Assembly (NCBI RefSeq): GCF_001421765.1
Contig: NZ_LMLA01000002.1
Location: 1 to 64,000 of the forward strand
DNA: 64,000 bases
Direction of reading: 5' to 3'
Source of the DNA: Sphingomonas sp. Leaf32
Lineage (GTDB): Bacteria > Pseudomonadota > Alphaproteobacteria > Sphingomonadales > Sphingomonadaceae
Positions 22,019 through 30,252 of the stretch are shown piece after piece. Position numbers and translations under genes: made by a program. Each line of letters begins with the position of its first letter. Position 1 is the stretch's first letter. The notes under the pieces were generated by a model. The model had not been told where the DNA came from, did no database searches, and saw nothing but the letters and a program-made list of their open reading frames with translations.

Positions 22019-22882
22019 TCAGACGACGCCGAAGGTCCAGCCTTCGGTCCGCGCGACCTGCGGTGAAAGTTCGGGAGGCGACCAGAGCGCTGGATCGTGC
22101 GCAACCTGGCGAAGCCACGCGGCGGTCAGCAAAGCGTCGGTCGCATGATCGTCATAGCGCGGCGATGGCCGGTGCGGCGGACTGCCCAGTACCGCCAACG
22201 CCGTGTCGAGCTGATCGGCGTCGCGCAACTTGCTCCGCCCGGCGCGGACCCCGGCCGCCCGCGCGGCGATCGTCGTGTAGATTTCGACGATGACCGGCCC
22301 CGCTGCCGGCAGCGGATCGAACGGCCAGACCGGTATCCTGCCGTCCAGCCGGTGCAGCACCCGCATCCCCGTCAGGCTCGACTTGCCGACCTGCGCCGCG
22401 CCGACCAGATTGAAGCAGCTGGTGGGGGAGAATCCCGCCGCGCGCTGCCGTTCCTCACACAGCCGCAGCCGGCCGCGCCCCTGCCCGAACCGGTCGCCGC
22501 AGGCGCGGTGCCGACGGAAATGGCGCGACAATTCGGCATCGTCGACTACCGACGTCGCCGCCAGATGCGGATCGTCCGCCGCCATCGCGTCGACCATCGC
22601 CCACAGCGCGCGGGCATCGTCAGGCGACCGCGCCCAGCCCGGAAAATAGCTGCTCGCATCGACGAAGGGCAGGGCCGGCGAAAGGTCCAGCCCGATCAGC
22701 ATGTCCGCTTGTTCGTCTGCCAGCAGGGTCAGCCAGTCGAGTATCGTGTCCCGCGACCAGCCGCCGTCCCGGGCAACGAGCGCCGGTCCGCCGTCACCCG
22801 CTTCGGCCACCGCCAGCCCCCGCGGTCGCGCCACCGCCTGTCCCGACCAGTCGATCGCGGCGAACCGGGTGAAATGCCGCAT
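22019..22882 (-). CDS. Hypothetical protein with RNase H-like (DUF429-like) features
   Basis: A 287-residue protein from ATG 22882. It begins F-A-A-I-D-W-S-G and later has M-L-I-G-L-D-L-S, I-V-E-I-Y-T-T-I, and Y-D-D-H-A-T-D-A-L-L-T-A-A-W near the end. The I-D-x-S-G start and the terminal D-D-H-x-x-D-A-x-x-x-A pattern are those of RNase H-like predicted nucleases such as DUF429; the assignment is by pattern only. Its start overlaps the stop of the YjbR gene (TGATG), making a three-gene unit with rarA. Confidence 0.6.
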   Translation of the reverse strand: MRHFTRFAAIDWSGQAVARPRGLAVAEAGDGGPALVARDGGWSRDTILDWLTLLADEQADMLIGLDLSPALPFVDASSYFPGWARSPDDARALWAMVDAMAADDPHLAATSVVDDAELSRHFRRHRACGDRFGQGRGRLRLCEERQRAAGFSPTSCFNLVGAAQVGKSSLTGMRVLHRLDGRIPVWPFDPLPAAGPVIVEIYTTIAARAAGVRAGRSKLRDADQLDTALAVLGSPPHRPSPRYDDHATDALLTAAWLRQVAHDPALWSPPELSPQVARTEGWTFGVV

Positions 22883-23250
22883 CAGGGCCGCTCGCCCCGG
22901 TCGCGGCGCTGGCGGACCGTCGCCCGGTCCCACCATGCCCGTTCCAGCAGTAACGCGATCCGATTGCCGGCATCGGTGCCGTAGCGGACGAGGATCGCCG
23001 GCCAGTCGCGATAATGGTCGGTCTGCCAGAAGGTTGCCGGATCAGTTTCGAGCAGCACTTCCTTCTCGGCCAACGACACATGCAGCACGAAGCTGCCCGG
23101 ATCGGGTGCGGTGGTGCCGGCCAGCGTCCCCTTGCGAAAGCGCAGCGCGGGCTGCCCATAGCTGCTGCCGAGTTCGACGCCGGGCAGCGCAAGCCCCGCG
23201 ACGACCGCCGCCCAGTCCCTCACGACGTCTGTCGCCGTTCGTCCCACCAT
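22882..23250 (-). CDS. MmcQ/YjbR family protein
   Basis: A 122-residue protein. The pattern G-S-S-Y-G-Q-P-A-L-R-F-R-K-G-T-L near the start, then V-S-L-A-E-K-E-V-L-L-E-T-D-P-A-T-F-W-Q-T-D-H-Y, and W-P-A-I-L-V-R identifies the MmcQ/YjbR fold, a CyaY-like DNA-binding or metabolic domain of unknown role. Its start lies inside the end of rarA, giving a 31-nt overlap in a different frame, unusually long for this window. Translation is probably coupled to rarA. Confidence 0.8.
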   Translation of the reverse strand: MVGRTATDVVRDWAAVVAGLALPGVELGSSYGQPALRFRKGTLAGTTAPDPGSFVLHVSLAEKEVLLETDPATFWQTDHYRDWPAILVRYGTDAGNRIALLLERAWWDRATVRQRRDRGERP

Positions 23251-24527
23251 GCCATCCGCTCGGCAATGCGCTGTTCGAACCCGCGCCCGGTCGGTTCGTA
23301 AAAGCGCGCCGGTGTCATCTCCTCGGGCCAGTAGTTCGCGCCCGAAAACCCGTCCTGATGATCGTGGTCATAGGCGTAGCCCTTGCCATAGCCGATGTCC
23401 TTCATCAGCCGGGTCGGGGCGTTCAGGATCGATGGCGGCGGCATCAGCGATCCCGTCTCCCGCGCGGATTTGAACGCCGCCTTTTGCGCCTTGTACGCCG
23501 CGTTCGATTTGGGCGCGGTGGCGAGGTACAGGCACGCCTGCACGATCGCCAGCTCGCCCTCCGGACTGCCGAGAAAGTCGTATGCGTCCTTGGCGGCGAG
23601 GCACTGCACCAGCGCCTGCGGATCTGCGAGGCCGATATCCTCGCTGGCGAAGCGGGTCAGCCGGCGCAGGACGTAGAGCGGTTCCTCGCCCGCCGTCAGC
23701 ATCCGCGCCATATAATAGAGCGCGGCCTGCGGGTCCGATCCGCGCAGCGACTTATGCAGCGCGGAGATCAGGTTGTAATGCCCCTCCCGATCCTTGTCAT
23801 AGACCGCGACGCGCCGTTGCAGCAGCGCCGACAGCCCGGCGGGGTCGAGCAGTTCGGGCAGTCGAATCGAAAACAACGTCTCCGCCTGGTTCAGCAGGAA
23901 GCGGCCATCGCCATCGGCACTGGCGACCAGCGCCGCGCGCGCCGCATCCGTCAGGGGCAGGGGGCGTTCCTCCAGCGCCTCGCCCCGCGCCAGCAGTTCG
24001 TTCAGCGCATCGGCACCCAACCGGTGCAGGATCAGCACCTGCGACCGGCTGAGCAACGCGGCGTTGAGTTCGAACGACGGGTTCTCGGTCGTCGCGCCGA
24101 CCAAAGTAACCGTGCCGTCCTCGACATAGGGCAGGAAACCGTCCTGCTGCGCGCGGTTGAACCGGTGGATTTCGTCCACGAACAATAACGTCTTGCGGCC
24201 CAGCCGGCCATGCTCGCGCGCCTCGGCGAAGACCTTCTTGAGGTCGGCGACGCCCGAGAAAACCGCCGAAATCTGGGCATAGCGCAGCCCCACCGCATCG
24301 GCGAGCAGCCGGGCGATGGTCGTCTTGCCGGTGCCGGGCGGCCCCCACAGGATCATCGACGACAATTTCCCCGCCGCGACCATCCGCCCGATCGCGCCAT
24401 CCGGGCCGGTCAGGTGATCCTGACCCACGACGTCGGAAAGGGTGGCCGGGCGCAGGCGATCGGCCAGCGGCCCGTCGACGGGCGCTTGCGGAACGGGCGG
24501 GGCAAAGTCGGCGAACAGGTCGGACAT
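23220..24527 (-). CDS. rarA: Replication-associated recombination protein A
   Basis: A 435-residue AAA+ ATPase that acts at stalled replication forks with the clamp loader and SSB. Walker A is W-G-P-P-G-T-G-K-T-T (61-70), Walker B L-L-F-V-D-E-I-H-R-F (114-123), sensor 1 G-A-T-T-E-N-P-S-F-E-L-N, and the C-terminal tetramerisation part includes N-A-P-T-R-L-M-K-D-I-G-Y-G-K-G-Y. Length and motifs are normal. It is the first gene of a leftward unit and is divergent from the padR gene, with 91 nt between. Confidence 0.95.
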   Translation of the reverse strand: MSDLFADFAPPVPQAPVDGPLADRLRPATLSDVVGQDHLTGPDGAIGRMVAAGKLSSMILWGPPGTGKTTIARLLADAVGLRYAQISAVFSGVADLKKVFAEAREHGRLGRKTLLFVDEIHRFNRAQQDGFLPYVEDGTVTLVGATTENPSFELNAALLSRSQVLILHRLGADALNELLARGEALEERPLPLTDAARAALVASADGDGRFLLNQAETLFSIRLPELLDPAGLSALLQRRVAVYDKDREGHYNLISALHKSLRGSDPQAALYYMARMLTAGEEPLYVLRRLTRFASEDIGLADPQALVQCLAAKDAYDFLGSPEGELAIVQACLYLATAPKSNAAYKAQKAAFKSARETGSLMPPPSILNAPTRLMKDIGYGKGYAYDHDHQDGFSGANYWPEEMTPARFYEPTGRGFEQRIAERMAWWDERRQTS

Positions 24528-24584
24528 GGGCCGAATATAGGGCTTGCGAAAAAACCGCCAAACACCTCTTGCATCGTCTACTCC

Positions 24585-24614
24585 AAGATATATCGTCCTT
24601 TCTAAGATATATCG
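24585..24614. promoter_or_regulatory. Candidate PadR operator: two 11-bp direct repeats
   Basis: AAGATATATCG occurs at 24585-24595 and 24604-24614, 19 bp apart from start to start, so both lie on nearly the same DNA face. Each holds the palindrome GATATATC. The second copy ends 4 nt before the ATG of the PadR-family gene. PadR regulators typically bind such AT-rich palindromes and repress their own operon; binding here is inference. Confidence 0.6.
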
Positions 24615-24618
24615 GAGA

Positions 24619-25164
24619 ATGAAAATGCGATTTGGAATGGGATATGCGTCATGGACCGGTGGTCCGGGTCCGAGTGGTCGTGGCCGGCACGGTGGTGGGC
24701 CACGCGGCCGGGTGCTGGGCGGTGACGAACTGAAGCTGGTGCTGCTGGCCTTGATCGCGGAGGCACCGCGCCACGGCTACGACCTGATCCGTGCGGTCGA
24801 GGGGCGCACCGGCGGCGCCTATGCGCCCAGCCCCGGCGTAGTCTATCCGACGCTGACGCTGCTGACCGACATGGGGCTGATCGAGGAGCAGGCGAGCGAA
24901 GGCGCGCGCAAGCTGTTCGCCGCTACCGAGGCGGGCACCGCGCAACTGGCGCAGGATGCGGAGCAGGTGAGCGACCTGTTCGCGCGGCTGACGGCACTGG
25001 GCGAACACCGTGCCCGGACCGATGCCGGGCCGATCCATCGCGCCCGCGCCAATCTGCGCGCCGCGCTCCACCACCGGCTGGCCGGGCCGGACGTGGACAC
25101 CGACACCCTCCACGCCATCGCCGCCATCCTCGATGAAGCGGCGCAAAAGGTGGAACGTCTATGA
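24619..25164 (+). CDS. PadR family transcriptional regulator
   Basis: A 181-residue winged-helix regulator. A Gly/Arg-rich leader (residues 1-35) precedes the PadR domain: E-L-K-L-V-L-L-A-L-I-A-E-A-P-R-H-G-Y-D-L-I-R-A-V-E and S-P-G-V-V-Y-P-T-L-T-L-L, followed by the Glu/Arg-rich C-terminal helix used for dimerisation. I place the start at ATG 24619, behind GGAG. The downstream DUF2218 gene overlaps by 4 nt. The direct repeats just upstream suggest autoregulation. Confidence 0.9.
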   Translation: MKMRFGMGYASWTGGPGPSGRGRHGGGPRGRVLGGDELKLVLLALIAEAPRHGYDLIRAVEGRTGGAYAPSPGVVYPTLTLLTDMGLIEEQASEGARKLFAATEAGTAQLAQDAEQVSDLFARLTALGEHRARTDAGPIHRARANLRAALHHRLAGPDVDTDTLHAIAAILDEAAQKVERL

Positions 25165-25478
25165 GCGATTTCACGACCCGCGCGGCGGTGCCGACCGCTC
25201 ATGCCAGCCGCTATCTCCAGCAGTTGTGCAAGCACTGGCAGCATAACCTGACGGTCGAGTTCGACGCCGATCATGGCACCGTCGTCTTCCCCCGCGACGC
25301 CCGTGGTGCCAGCCATCCCGGCGACGCTCTGGTGACGTTCGATGCGGCCGCCGAGATGCTCGACATACGGATCGACGCGACGTCGGAAGAACAGCTCGAC
25401 GGGCTGAAGGGCGCGGTGGCACGGCATCTCGACCGCTTCGCGTTTCGCGAGGCGCCATTGCCCTTCGACTGGCAATGA
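25161..25478 (+). CDS. DUF2218 domain protein
   Basis: A 105-residue protein: A-S-R-Y-L-Q-Q-L-C-K-H-W-Q-H near the start, then V-V-F-P, a mid-region L-D-I-R-I-D-A and a C-terminus with H-L-D-R-F-A-F-R-E. This is the DUF2218 pattern; the family is commonly next to iron-related or PadR genes, and its biochemical role is not established. It is translationally coupled to the padR gene by an ATGA overlap. Confidence 0.85.
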   Translation: MSDFTTRAAVPTAHASRYLQQLCKHWQHNLTVEFDADHGTVVFPRDARGASHPGDALVTFDAAAEMLDIRIDATSEEQLDGLKGAVARHLDRFAFREAPLPFDWQ

Positions 25479-25509
25479 TCCGTGCATGGGTGTCGTGCGT
25501 TGGAGCGGT

Positions 25510-25776
25510 ATGACCGAGACGATCGACACCCTGCGTGCACAGATGGAGGCCGCCGCCGCCGCGATGGATTTCGAAACCGCGTCGCGACTGCGCGACCGTA
25601 TCAACCTGCTCCGCGGCGGGGCCGATGCGGATGCGGCGAAGATAGCCGACACGGCCGGACTGACGCGCCAGCAACCCGGCGCGATGGGGCTGGGCACCAG
25701 CCGACAGCGTGTCGAGCCGCCGGCCGGCTGGACCCCGCCCAAGAAGCCGGACCTGATGGTGACGCGCAAGCGCTGA
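25510..25776 (+). CDS. UVR (UvrB/UvrC) motif protein
   Basis: An 88-residue protein. Residues 1-34 carry the UVR helical hairpin (I-D-T-L-R-A-Q-M-E-A-A-A-A-A-M-D-F-E-T-A), continuing A-S-R-L-R-D-R-I-N-L-L, the UvrB-UvrC interaction motif. A Pro-rich basic tail follows (P-P-K-K-P-D-L-M-V-T-R-K-R). Stand-alone UVR proteins of this length are frequent in sphingomonads; the role is unclear. ATG 25510 places the motif at the N-terminus; an open frame to 25486 is less likely. Confidence 0.8.
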   Translation: MTETIDTLRAQMEAAAAAMDFETASRLRDRINLLRGGADADAAKIADTAGLTRQQPGAMGLGTSRQRVEPPAGWTPPKKPDLMVTRKR

Positions 25777-25813
25777 GCGTGTCGAAGCGGCGTATTGAAG
25801 GAACGGGGCATGT

Positions 25814-25863
25814 GCTTCGATACGGGCCTTCGACAAGCTCAGTCCCTACTCAGCACGAACGGC
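25814..25863. repeat. Dispersed TTCGACAAGCTCAG-type intergenic repeat
   Basis: The stretch contains CTTCGATACGGGCCTTCGACAAG in two parts, then CTCAGTCC, CTACTCAGCACGAACGG. I know this composite as a frequent intergenic repeat in sphingomonad genomes. Only one copy occurs in the window. It lies between the UVR gene and the Zur-regulated MerC-like gene. Confidence 0.6.
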
Positions 25864-26027
25864 TCTACTTGGTGTCATCGCGCGATAGGTACGATCGGTA
25901 TTCACCGCCGCCGACGAGACGAGAATATGGGTGTGACCCAGTTCTCCGAGGACGAATGTCGATCGGTCCTAATTTCTTGTCCCGATCGAACCCCGTGACG
26001 CCGACTGCGTTAGTCGAACCATGAAGC

Positions 26028-26045
26028 GATATGTTGTAACTTCGC
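26028..26045. promoter_or_regulatory. Candidate Zur box
   Basis: GATATGTTGTAACTTCGC matches 13 of 18 positions of the Zur consensus as I recall it from alphaproteobacteria (GAAATGTTATAACATTTC). It lies 24 nt before ATG 26069 of the MerC-like gene, in front of the zur gene. The match supports ATG 26069 as start, because an upstream ATG at 26021 would put the box inside the coding sequence. Binding has not been shown. Confidence 0.5.
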
Positions 26046-26068
26046 GCAAACCGGGGCATAGGGTGGCG

Positions 26069-26449
26069 ATGCGCAGCACCGCCGCCCGTTCCTGGTTGCA
26101 TGAAGGCCGACTCGATCGGTTCGGCATCCTGTTGTCCGGCCTGTGTGCGGTGCACTGCGTCACGACCATTGCCGTGATGGCGCTGCTCGCATCGGTCGGC
26201 GGCACGCTGCTGCATCCGGCGATCCACGAGATCGGCCTGCTGCTGGCCGTGCTGCTCGGCACCTTTGCCTTGGGGGCGGGGTATATGCGGCACGGACGCA
26301 AGCTGCCGACGCTGATCGGCGGGGCGGGGCTGGGCATCATGGCGCTGGCGCTGACCCTGCCGCATGGCGTGCCGGAAGCGATCGCGACGCTCACCGGCGT
26401 CGGTTTGCTGGCGCTGGGCCACCACCTGAACCGCCGGTCCGGTTGCTGA
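26069..26449 (+). CDS. MerC domain membrane protein
   Basis: A 126-residue protein with four hydrophobic helices. L-D-R-F-G-I-L-L-S-G-L-C-A-V-H-C-V-T-T is the MerC motif, with the Cys-x-x-x-Cys pair (C-A-V-H-C) used for metal uptake. In alphaproteobacteria MerC-like proteins are often directly before zur, which suggests zinc or mercury transport (inference). The 40-nt gap to zur and the upstream Zur-box-like sequence indicate one operon under Zur control. Confidence 0.8.
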   Translation: MRSTAARSWLHEGRLDRFGILLSGLCAVHCVTTIAVMALLASVGGTLLHPAIHEIGLLLAVLLGTFALGAGYMRHGRKLPTLIGGAGLGIMALALTLPHGVPEAIATLTGVGLLALGHHLNRRSGC

Positions 26450-26489
26450 CCGCCTTGCCGCTTGGGCGTCGCGCGCTTATCTCGCTCAC

Positions 26490-26951
26490 ATGGCGCACGA
26501 ACATCACGAACATCATGGGGCCGCGTGGAACAAGGCGGCCGAGGCTGCGCTGATCCGTGCCGGCGAACAGTGGACCGCCATGCGGGCCAGCATCTTCGAC
26601 GTGCTGGCCTCGTTCGACAAACCCGCCTCCGCCTATGACATCGCCGATGCCGTATCGAAGGCGCAGGGGCGTCGCGTCGCGCCCAACAGCGTGTATCGCA
26701 TCCTCGACCTGTTCGTGAACGCCAACCTCGCGCGGCGGGTCGAGAGCGCCAATGCCTATCTGGCGAACACCCATCCCGACTGCATCCACGACTGCATCTT
26801 TCTCGTCTGCGACCAATGCGGACAGACGACGCATATCGATGACGACAAGATCACCAAGACCGTCCGTGCCGCAGCGTCCGGGGCAGGATTCAAACCGGTG
26901 CGGCCGGTGATCGAAGTGCGCGGAACCTGTGCAGATTGCGACCAGAACTGA
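26490..26951 (+). CDS. zur: Zinc uptake regulator (Fur family)
   Basis: A 153-residue Fur-family repressor. It has a His-rich N-terminus (His3, 5, 6, 8, 9), a winged helix (about 15-90, with V-Y-R-I-L-D-L-F in the wing region), and two CxxC pairs (C-D-Q-C at 107-110; C-A-D-C at 147-150) binding a structural zinc. T-H-P-D-C-I-H-D-C supplies sensory ligands. The paired CxxC with a Cys/His-rich sensory site and the neighbouring MerC gene favour Zur over Fur or PerR. It would repress zinc uptake when zinc is replete. Confidence 0.85.
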   Translation: MAHEHHEHHGAAWNKAAEAALIRAGEQWTAMRASIFDVLASFDKPASAYDIADAVSKAQGRRVAPNSVYRILDLFVNANLARRVESANAYLANTHPDCIHDCIFLVCDQCGQTTHIDDDKITKTVRAAASGAGFKPVRPVIEVRGTCADCDQN

Positions 26952-27037
26952 ACCTTTCCCGAAGCATAGGCGTGGTTTGTCCGAACACGCACGCGCCGGC
27001 AATCGACAGTCGGTTCCACCTGCGCTAGTCAGGCCCG

Positions 27038-28960
27038 ATGGCCGATCCACTTAGCACGCCGCTGCTCGATACCGTTCAGACGCCCGCCGACCTTCGCAAG
27101 CTGGCCCCCGGGGACCTGCGGCAACTCGCCGACGAACTGCGGCAGGAAACGATCAGCGCGGTCGGTACGACCGGCGGGCATCTCGGCTCGGGTCTCGGTG
27201 TCGTCGAACTGACCGTCGCAATCCATTATGTGTTCGACACCCCGGCCGACCGGCTGGTGTGGGACGTCGGCCACCAATGCTATCCGCACAAGATCCTGAC
27301 CGGCCGGCGCGATCGTATCCGCACGCTGCGCCAGGGCGGGGGCCTGTCGGGCTTCACCAAGCGGTCCGAGAGCGAATACGACCCGTTCGGCGCGGCGCAC
27401 AGCTCGACCTCGATCTCGGCCGCGCTGGGCTTCGCCGTCGCAAACAAGATCGCCGGCACGCCGGGCAAGGGCATCGCCGTGATCGGTGACGGTGCGATGT
27501 CGGCCGGCATGGCCTATGAGGCGATGAACAACGCCGAACATGCCGGCAACCGACTGGTCGTGATCCTGAACGACAACGACATGTCGATCGCGCCGCCGGT
27601 CGGCGGGCTGTCGGCCTATCTGTCGCGTATCGTATCGAGCCGCGAGTTCCTCGGCCTGCGCGAGGCGTTCAAGAAGATCGCGCGCAAGCTGCCGCGCCCG
27701 CTGCACACCGCCGCGCGCAAGACCGACGAATTCGCCCGCGGCATGGCGACCGGCGGGACCTTGTTCGAGGAACTGGGCTTTTATTATGTCGGCCCGATCG
27801 ACGGCCACAATCTCGACCATCTGATCCCCGTCCTCGAAAATGTCCGCGATGCCGAGGAAGGCCCGATCCTGGTCCATGTCGTGACGAAGAAGGGCAAGGG
27901 CTATGCCCCGGCCGAGGCGGCGGCCGACAAATATCATGGCGTCCAGAAATTCGACGTCATCACCGGTACGCAGGTCAAGGCCCCCGCCGGGCCGCCGCAA
28001 TATCAAAATGTGTTCGGCCATACGCTCAGCAAGCTGGCCGACACCGACAGCCGCATCTGCGCGATCACCGCCGCAATGCCGTCGGGCACCGGGTTGGATC
28101 GGTTTGCCAAGGAACATGGTGATCGCTTCTTCGACGTCGGCATCGCCGAACAGCACGCCGTTACCTTCGCCGCCGGTCTGGCGGCGCAGGGAATGCGGCC
28201 GTTCTGCGCGATCTATTCGACCTTCCTGCAACGCGCCTACGATCAGGTCGTGCACGACGTTTGTATTCAGAACCTGCCGGTGCGCTTTGCGATCGACCGT
28301 GCCGGGCTGGTCGGCGCGGACGGCGCGACCCATGCGGGCAGCTTTGATGTGACTTATCTCGCCACCTTGCCCAATATGGTGGTGATGGCGGCGGCGGATG
28401 AGGCCGAGTTGGTCCACATGACCTATACCGCCGCCGAATATGACGCCGGCCCGATCGCGGTCCGCTATCCGCGCGGGGGCGGCACCGGCGTGGCGCTGCC
28501 CGAGGTTCCGCAGAAGCTGGAGATCGGCAAGGGGCGTCTGGTCCGCGAAGGGCACAAGGTCGCGATCCTGTCGCTTGGTACCCGGTTGGAGGAGGCGCTG
28601 AAGGCCGCCGACGCGCTGGAGGCCAAGGGGCTGTCGACGACGGTCGCCGATCTGCGTTTCGCCAAGCCGCTCGACGAAGCGCTGATCCGCCGCTTGCTGA
28701 CGAGCCATGAGGTCGCGGTGACCGTCGAAGAGGGATCGGTCGGCGGCCTTGGCGCGCATGTGCTGACCTTCGCGAGCGACACCGGCCTGACCGACGCCGG
28801 TCTGAAGCTGCGCACGATGCGCCTGCCCGATACGTTCCAGGATCAGGACAGCCCGCAGAAGCAGTATGACGAAGCCGGCCTTAACGCGCCGCAGATCGTC
28901 GATACGGTGTTGCAGGCGCTGCGCTGGAACGAGAGCGGAGCGACCGAAGTCCGCGCATGA
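27038..28960 (+). CDS. dxs: 1-deoxy-D-xylulose-5-phosphate synthase
   Basis: A 640-residue thiamine-diphosphate enzyme joining pyruvate and glyceraldehyde 3-phosphate in the first step of the MEP isoprenoid pathway. The N-terminal domain has [11 protein letters not shown] and the ThDP motif [17 protein letters not shown]; the middle domain carries the catalytic-Glu motif [11 protein letters not shown]. Length is normal. The downstream gene overlaps its TGA by 4 nt. The isoprenoid product probably feeds carotenoids and quinones (inference). Confidence 0.97.
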   Translation: MADPLSTPLLDTVQTPADLRKLAPGDLRQLADELRQETISAVGTTGGHLGSGLGVVELTVAIHYVFDTPADRLVWDVGHQCYPHKILTGRRDRIRTLRQGGGLSGFTKRSESEYDPFGAAHSSTSISAALGFAVANKIAGTPGKGIAVIGDGAMSAGMAYEAMNNAEHAGNRLVVILNDNDMSIAPPVGGLSAYLSRIVSSREFLGLREAFKKIARKLPRPLHTAARKTDEFARGMATGGTLFEELGFYYVGPIDGHNLDHLIPVLENVRDAEEGPILVHVVTKKGKGYAPAEAAADKYHGVQKFDVITGTQVKAPAGPPQYQNVFGHTLSKLADTDSRICAITAAMPSGTGLDRFAKEHGDRFFDVGIAEQHAVTFAAGLAAQGMRPFCAIYSTFLQRAYDQVVHDVCIQNLPVRFAIDRAGLVGADGATHAGSFDVTYLATLPNMVVMAAADEAELVHMTYTAAEYDAGPIAVRYPRGGGTGVALPEVPQKLEIGKGRLVREGHKVAILSLGTRLEEALKAADALEAKGLSTTVADLRFAKPLDEALIRRLLTSHEVAVTVEEGSVGGLGAHVLTFASDTGLTDAGLKLRTMRLPDTFQDQDSPQKQYDEAGLNAPQIVDTVLQALRWNESGATEVRA

Positions 28961-29358
28961 CCGGCGGGCAGAAGGCGGCGGCGATCATCGCGCTGGCGGT
29001 GCTTGCGCTCGCCTGGTTCAACTGGCGGATGTGGCGACAGTTTCGCGCGGCCAAGGCGTATCGCGCCGGGTGGAGCGACGCGGATTTCGACGCGATGGTG
29101 GCCGATAACGGCGTGTCGCCGGCTATCGCCGTTCTGACCCGCGAACTGGTTGCGCCGTATTACGGAGAGGGCATCGTACCGCATCCCGACGACAATTTCG
29201 CCCGCTTCCTGATGATCGATGATGAAGAGGTCGCCGATCTGGTCGAGGCAGCGTGGGAGCGGCTGGGGCTGACGATGCCGACCCCCGCCGATCCAGTCGA
29301 ACTGCCGCCGATGAGGGATGTCCGGGACCTCGCCGTGTATCTCCAGTCGGTTGCTTAG
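28957..29358 (+). CDS. Membrane-anchored hypothetical protein
   Basis: A 133-residue protein with an N-terminal helix ([14 protein letters not shown]) and a soluble domain of about 100 residues containing [20 protein letters not shown] and [13 protein letters not shown]. No family recognised. Its start overlaps the dxs stop (ATGA). A hairpin repeat directly after its stop may end the transcript. Confidence 0.6.
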   Translation: MTGGQKAAAIIALAVLALAWFNWRMWRQFRAAKAYRAGWSDADFDAMVADNGVSPAIAVLTRELVAPYYGEGIVPHPDDNFARFLMIDDEEVADLVEAAWERLGLTMPTPADPVELPPMRDVRDLAVYLQSVA

Positions 29359-29359
29359 T

Positions 29360-29388
29360 CGTCACCCCGGATCAATTCCGGAGTGACG
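29360..29388. repeat. Palindromic repeat, possible bidirectional terminator
   Basis: CGTCACcCCGGA with TCCGGaGTGACG form an imperfect stem around a short loop (CGTCACCCCGGATCAAT, then TCCGGAGTGACG). It is one of several CCCCGG-type palindromes in the window and lies between converging genes, 16 nt from the stop at 29405. Confidence 0.6.
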
Positions 29389-29404
29389 TTTCATTTCGTC
29401 GCCG

Positions 29405-30073
29405 TCACCGCAGGAACTGCCCCTGCGCTGCTTCGGTCGCGTTCACAGCCAGCACCGATCGCGCGTCGCTGGGCAGGCGGACATGGCCATGCCCGTCGCC
29501 CGAAGCGGCAATCACCCGGTCGAGCAATTCCTGACCCTCTTCCCACCAGCCAATGCCGCTGGCGGCGTTCAGATGCCCCTGCGCGCCGGCATCGACGAAA
29601 TGGCTGCCCCAATCGACCGCCATCGAATGCGCGCGCTCGATCGACACCCATGGATCATCGGTCGATGCGACGACCAGCGAGGGGAAGGGCAGGGCGAAGC
29701 GCGGCGTTGGCGCGAATCCCTGCAACTCCACCGGCGCGCCCGAGCGATCGACATCGGCCGGTGCCACCAGCAGCGCGCCCGCCACCGGCCAGCCATAGGG
29801 CTGTCCCGACAATTGCGCCCACCATGCGACCGCAAGACAGCCGAGCGAATGCGCCGCCAGCACCACCGGGGCCTGCGCCTGCCGGATCGCCTGATCCAGC
29901 TTCGTGACCCACGCGTTGCGCAACGGCCGCGACCATAGCCCCAGTTCGACCCTCGCGGTATCTGGGCGCGATTGCTCCCACAGCGTCTGCCAATGCGACG
30001 GACCGGACCCGTTCAGGCCGGGAACGGTCAGCACCGTGGGCAGGCCGGTCGGGGGAGTCGAAAACTGTGCCAT
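29405..30073 (-). CDS. Alpha/beta hydrolase, RBBP9/YdeN family
   Basis: A 222-residue serine hydrolase-like protein. It has the N-terminal strand V-L-T-V-P-G-L-N-G-S-G-P-S-H-W-Q-T-L-W (typical of RBBP9/YdeN), the nucleophile elbow A-H-S-L-G-C, the acid region S-T-D-D-P-W-V, and the catalytic His in A-Q-G-H-L-N. The family is annotated as esterases or hydrolases of unknown natural substrate. ATG 30073 has AGGAG about 9 nt upstream. Its upstream region is shared with tlyA, which runs the other way. Confidence 0.85.
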   Translation of the reverse strand: MAQFSTPPTGLPTVLTVPGLNGSGPSHWQTLWEQSRPDTARVELGLWSRPLRNAWVTKLDQAIRQAQAPVVLAAHSLGCLAVAWWAQLSGQPYGWPVAGALLVAPADVDRSGAPVELQGFAPTPRFALPFPSLVVASTDDPWVSIERAHSMAVDWGSHFVDAGAQGHLNAASGIGWWEEGQELLDRVIAASGDGHGHVRLPSDARSVLAVNATEAAQGQFLR

Positions 30074-30107
30074 CGTCACACTCCTGCGCGTCATGGTCCA
30101 ACAGGGT

Positions 30108-30157
30108 GGAAGCCGCCGGCCAGGCTTAGGGACAGGGATCGGGTCCGGGCGGCTTCC
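30108..30157. repeat. 10-bp inverted repeat in the divergent hydrolase-tlyA gap
   Basis: GGAAGCCGCC (30108-30117) and GGCGGCTTCC (30148-30157) are exact reverse complements separated by 30 nt, which themselves contain GGCC..GGTCC elements. It lies in the 179-nt gap between divergent starts. It could be a structured leader of either gene or an operator. Confidence 0.45.
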
Positions 30158-30252
30158 TGTGTTCAATGTATTCCTACTTAAAAGATAGGCAATAGCCAAT
30201 CGACCAGTCGATCAAGGGTTGCGACGGGCGGAAAGCCGCGCCATGCGGGGCC

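Noticed and set aside
22097-24188. Several long plus-strand frames over the rarA, YjbR and RNase H-like genes
   Set aside because: All are antisense to recognisable genes and have Arg/Pro-rich, non-protein-like composition.
27029-28759. 576-codon minus-strand frame over dxs
   Set aside because: Shadow of dxs; no start site and no domain.
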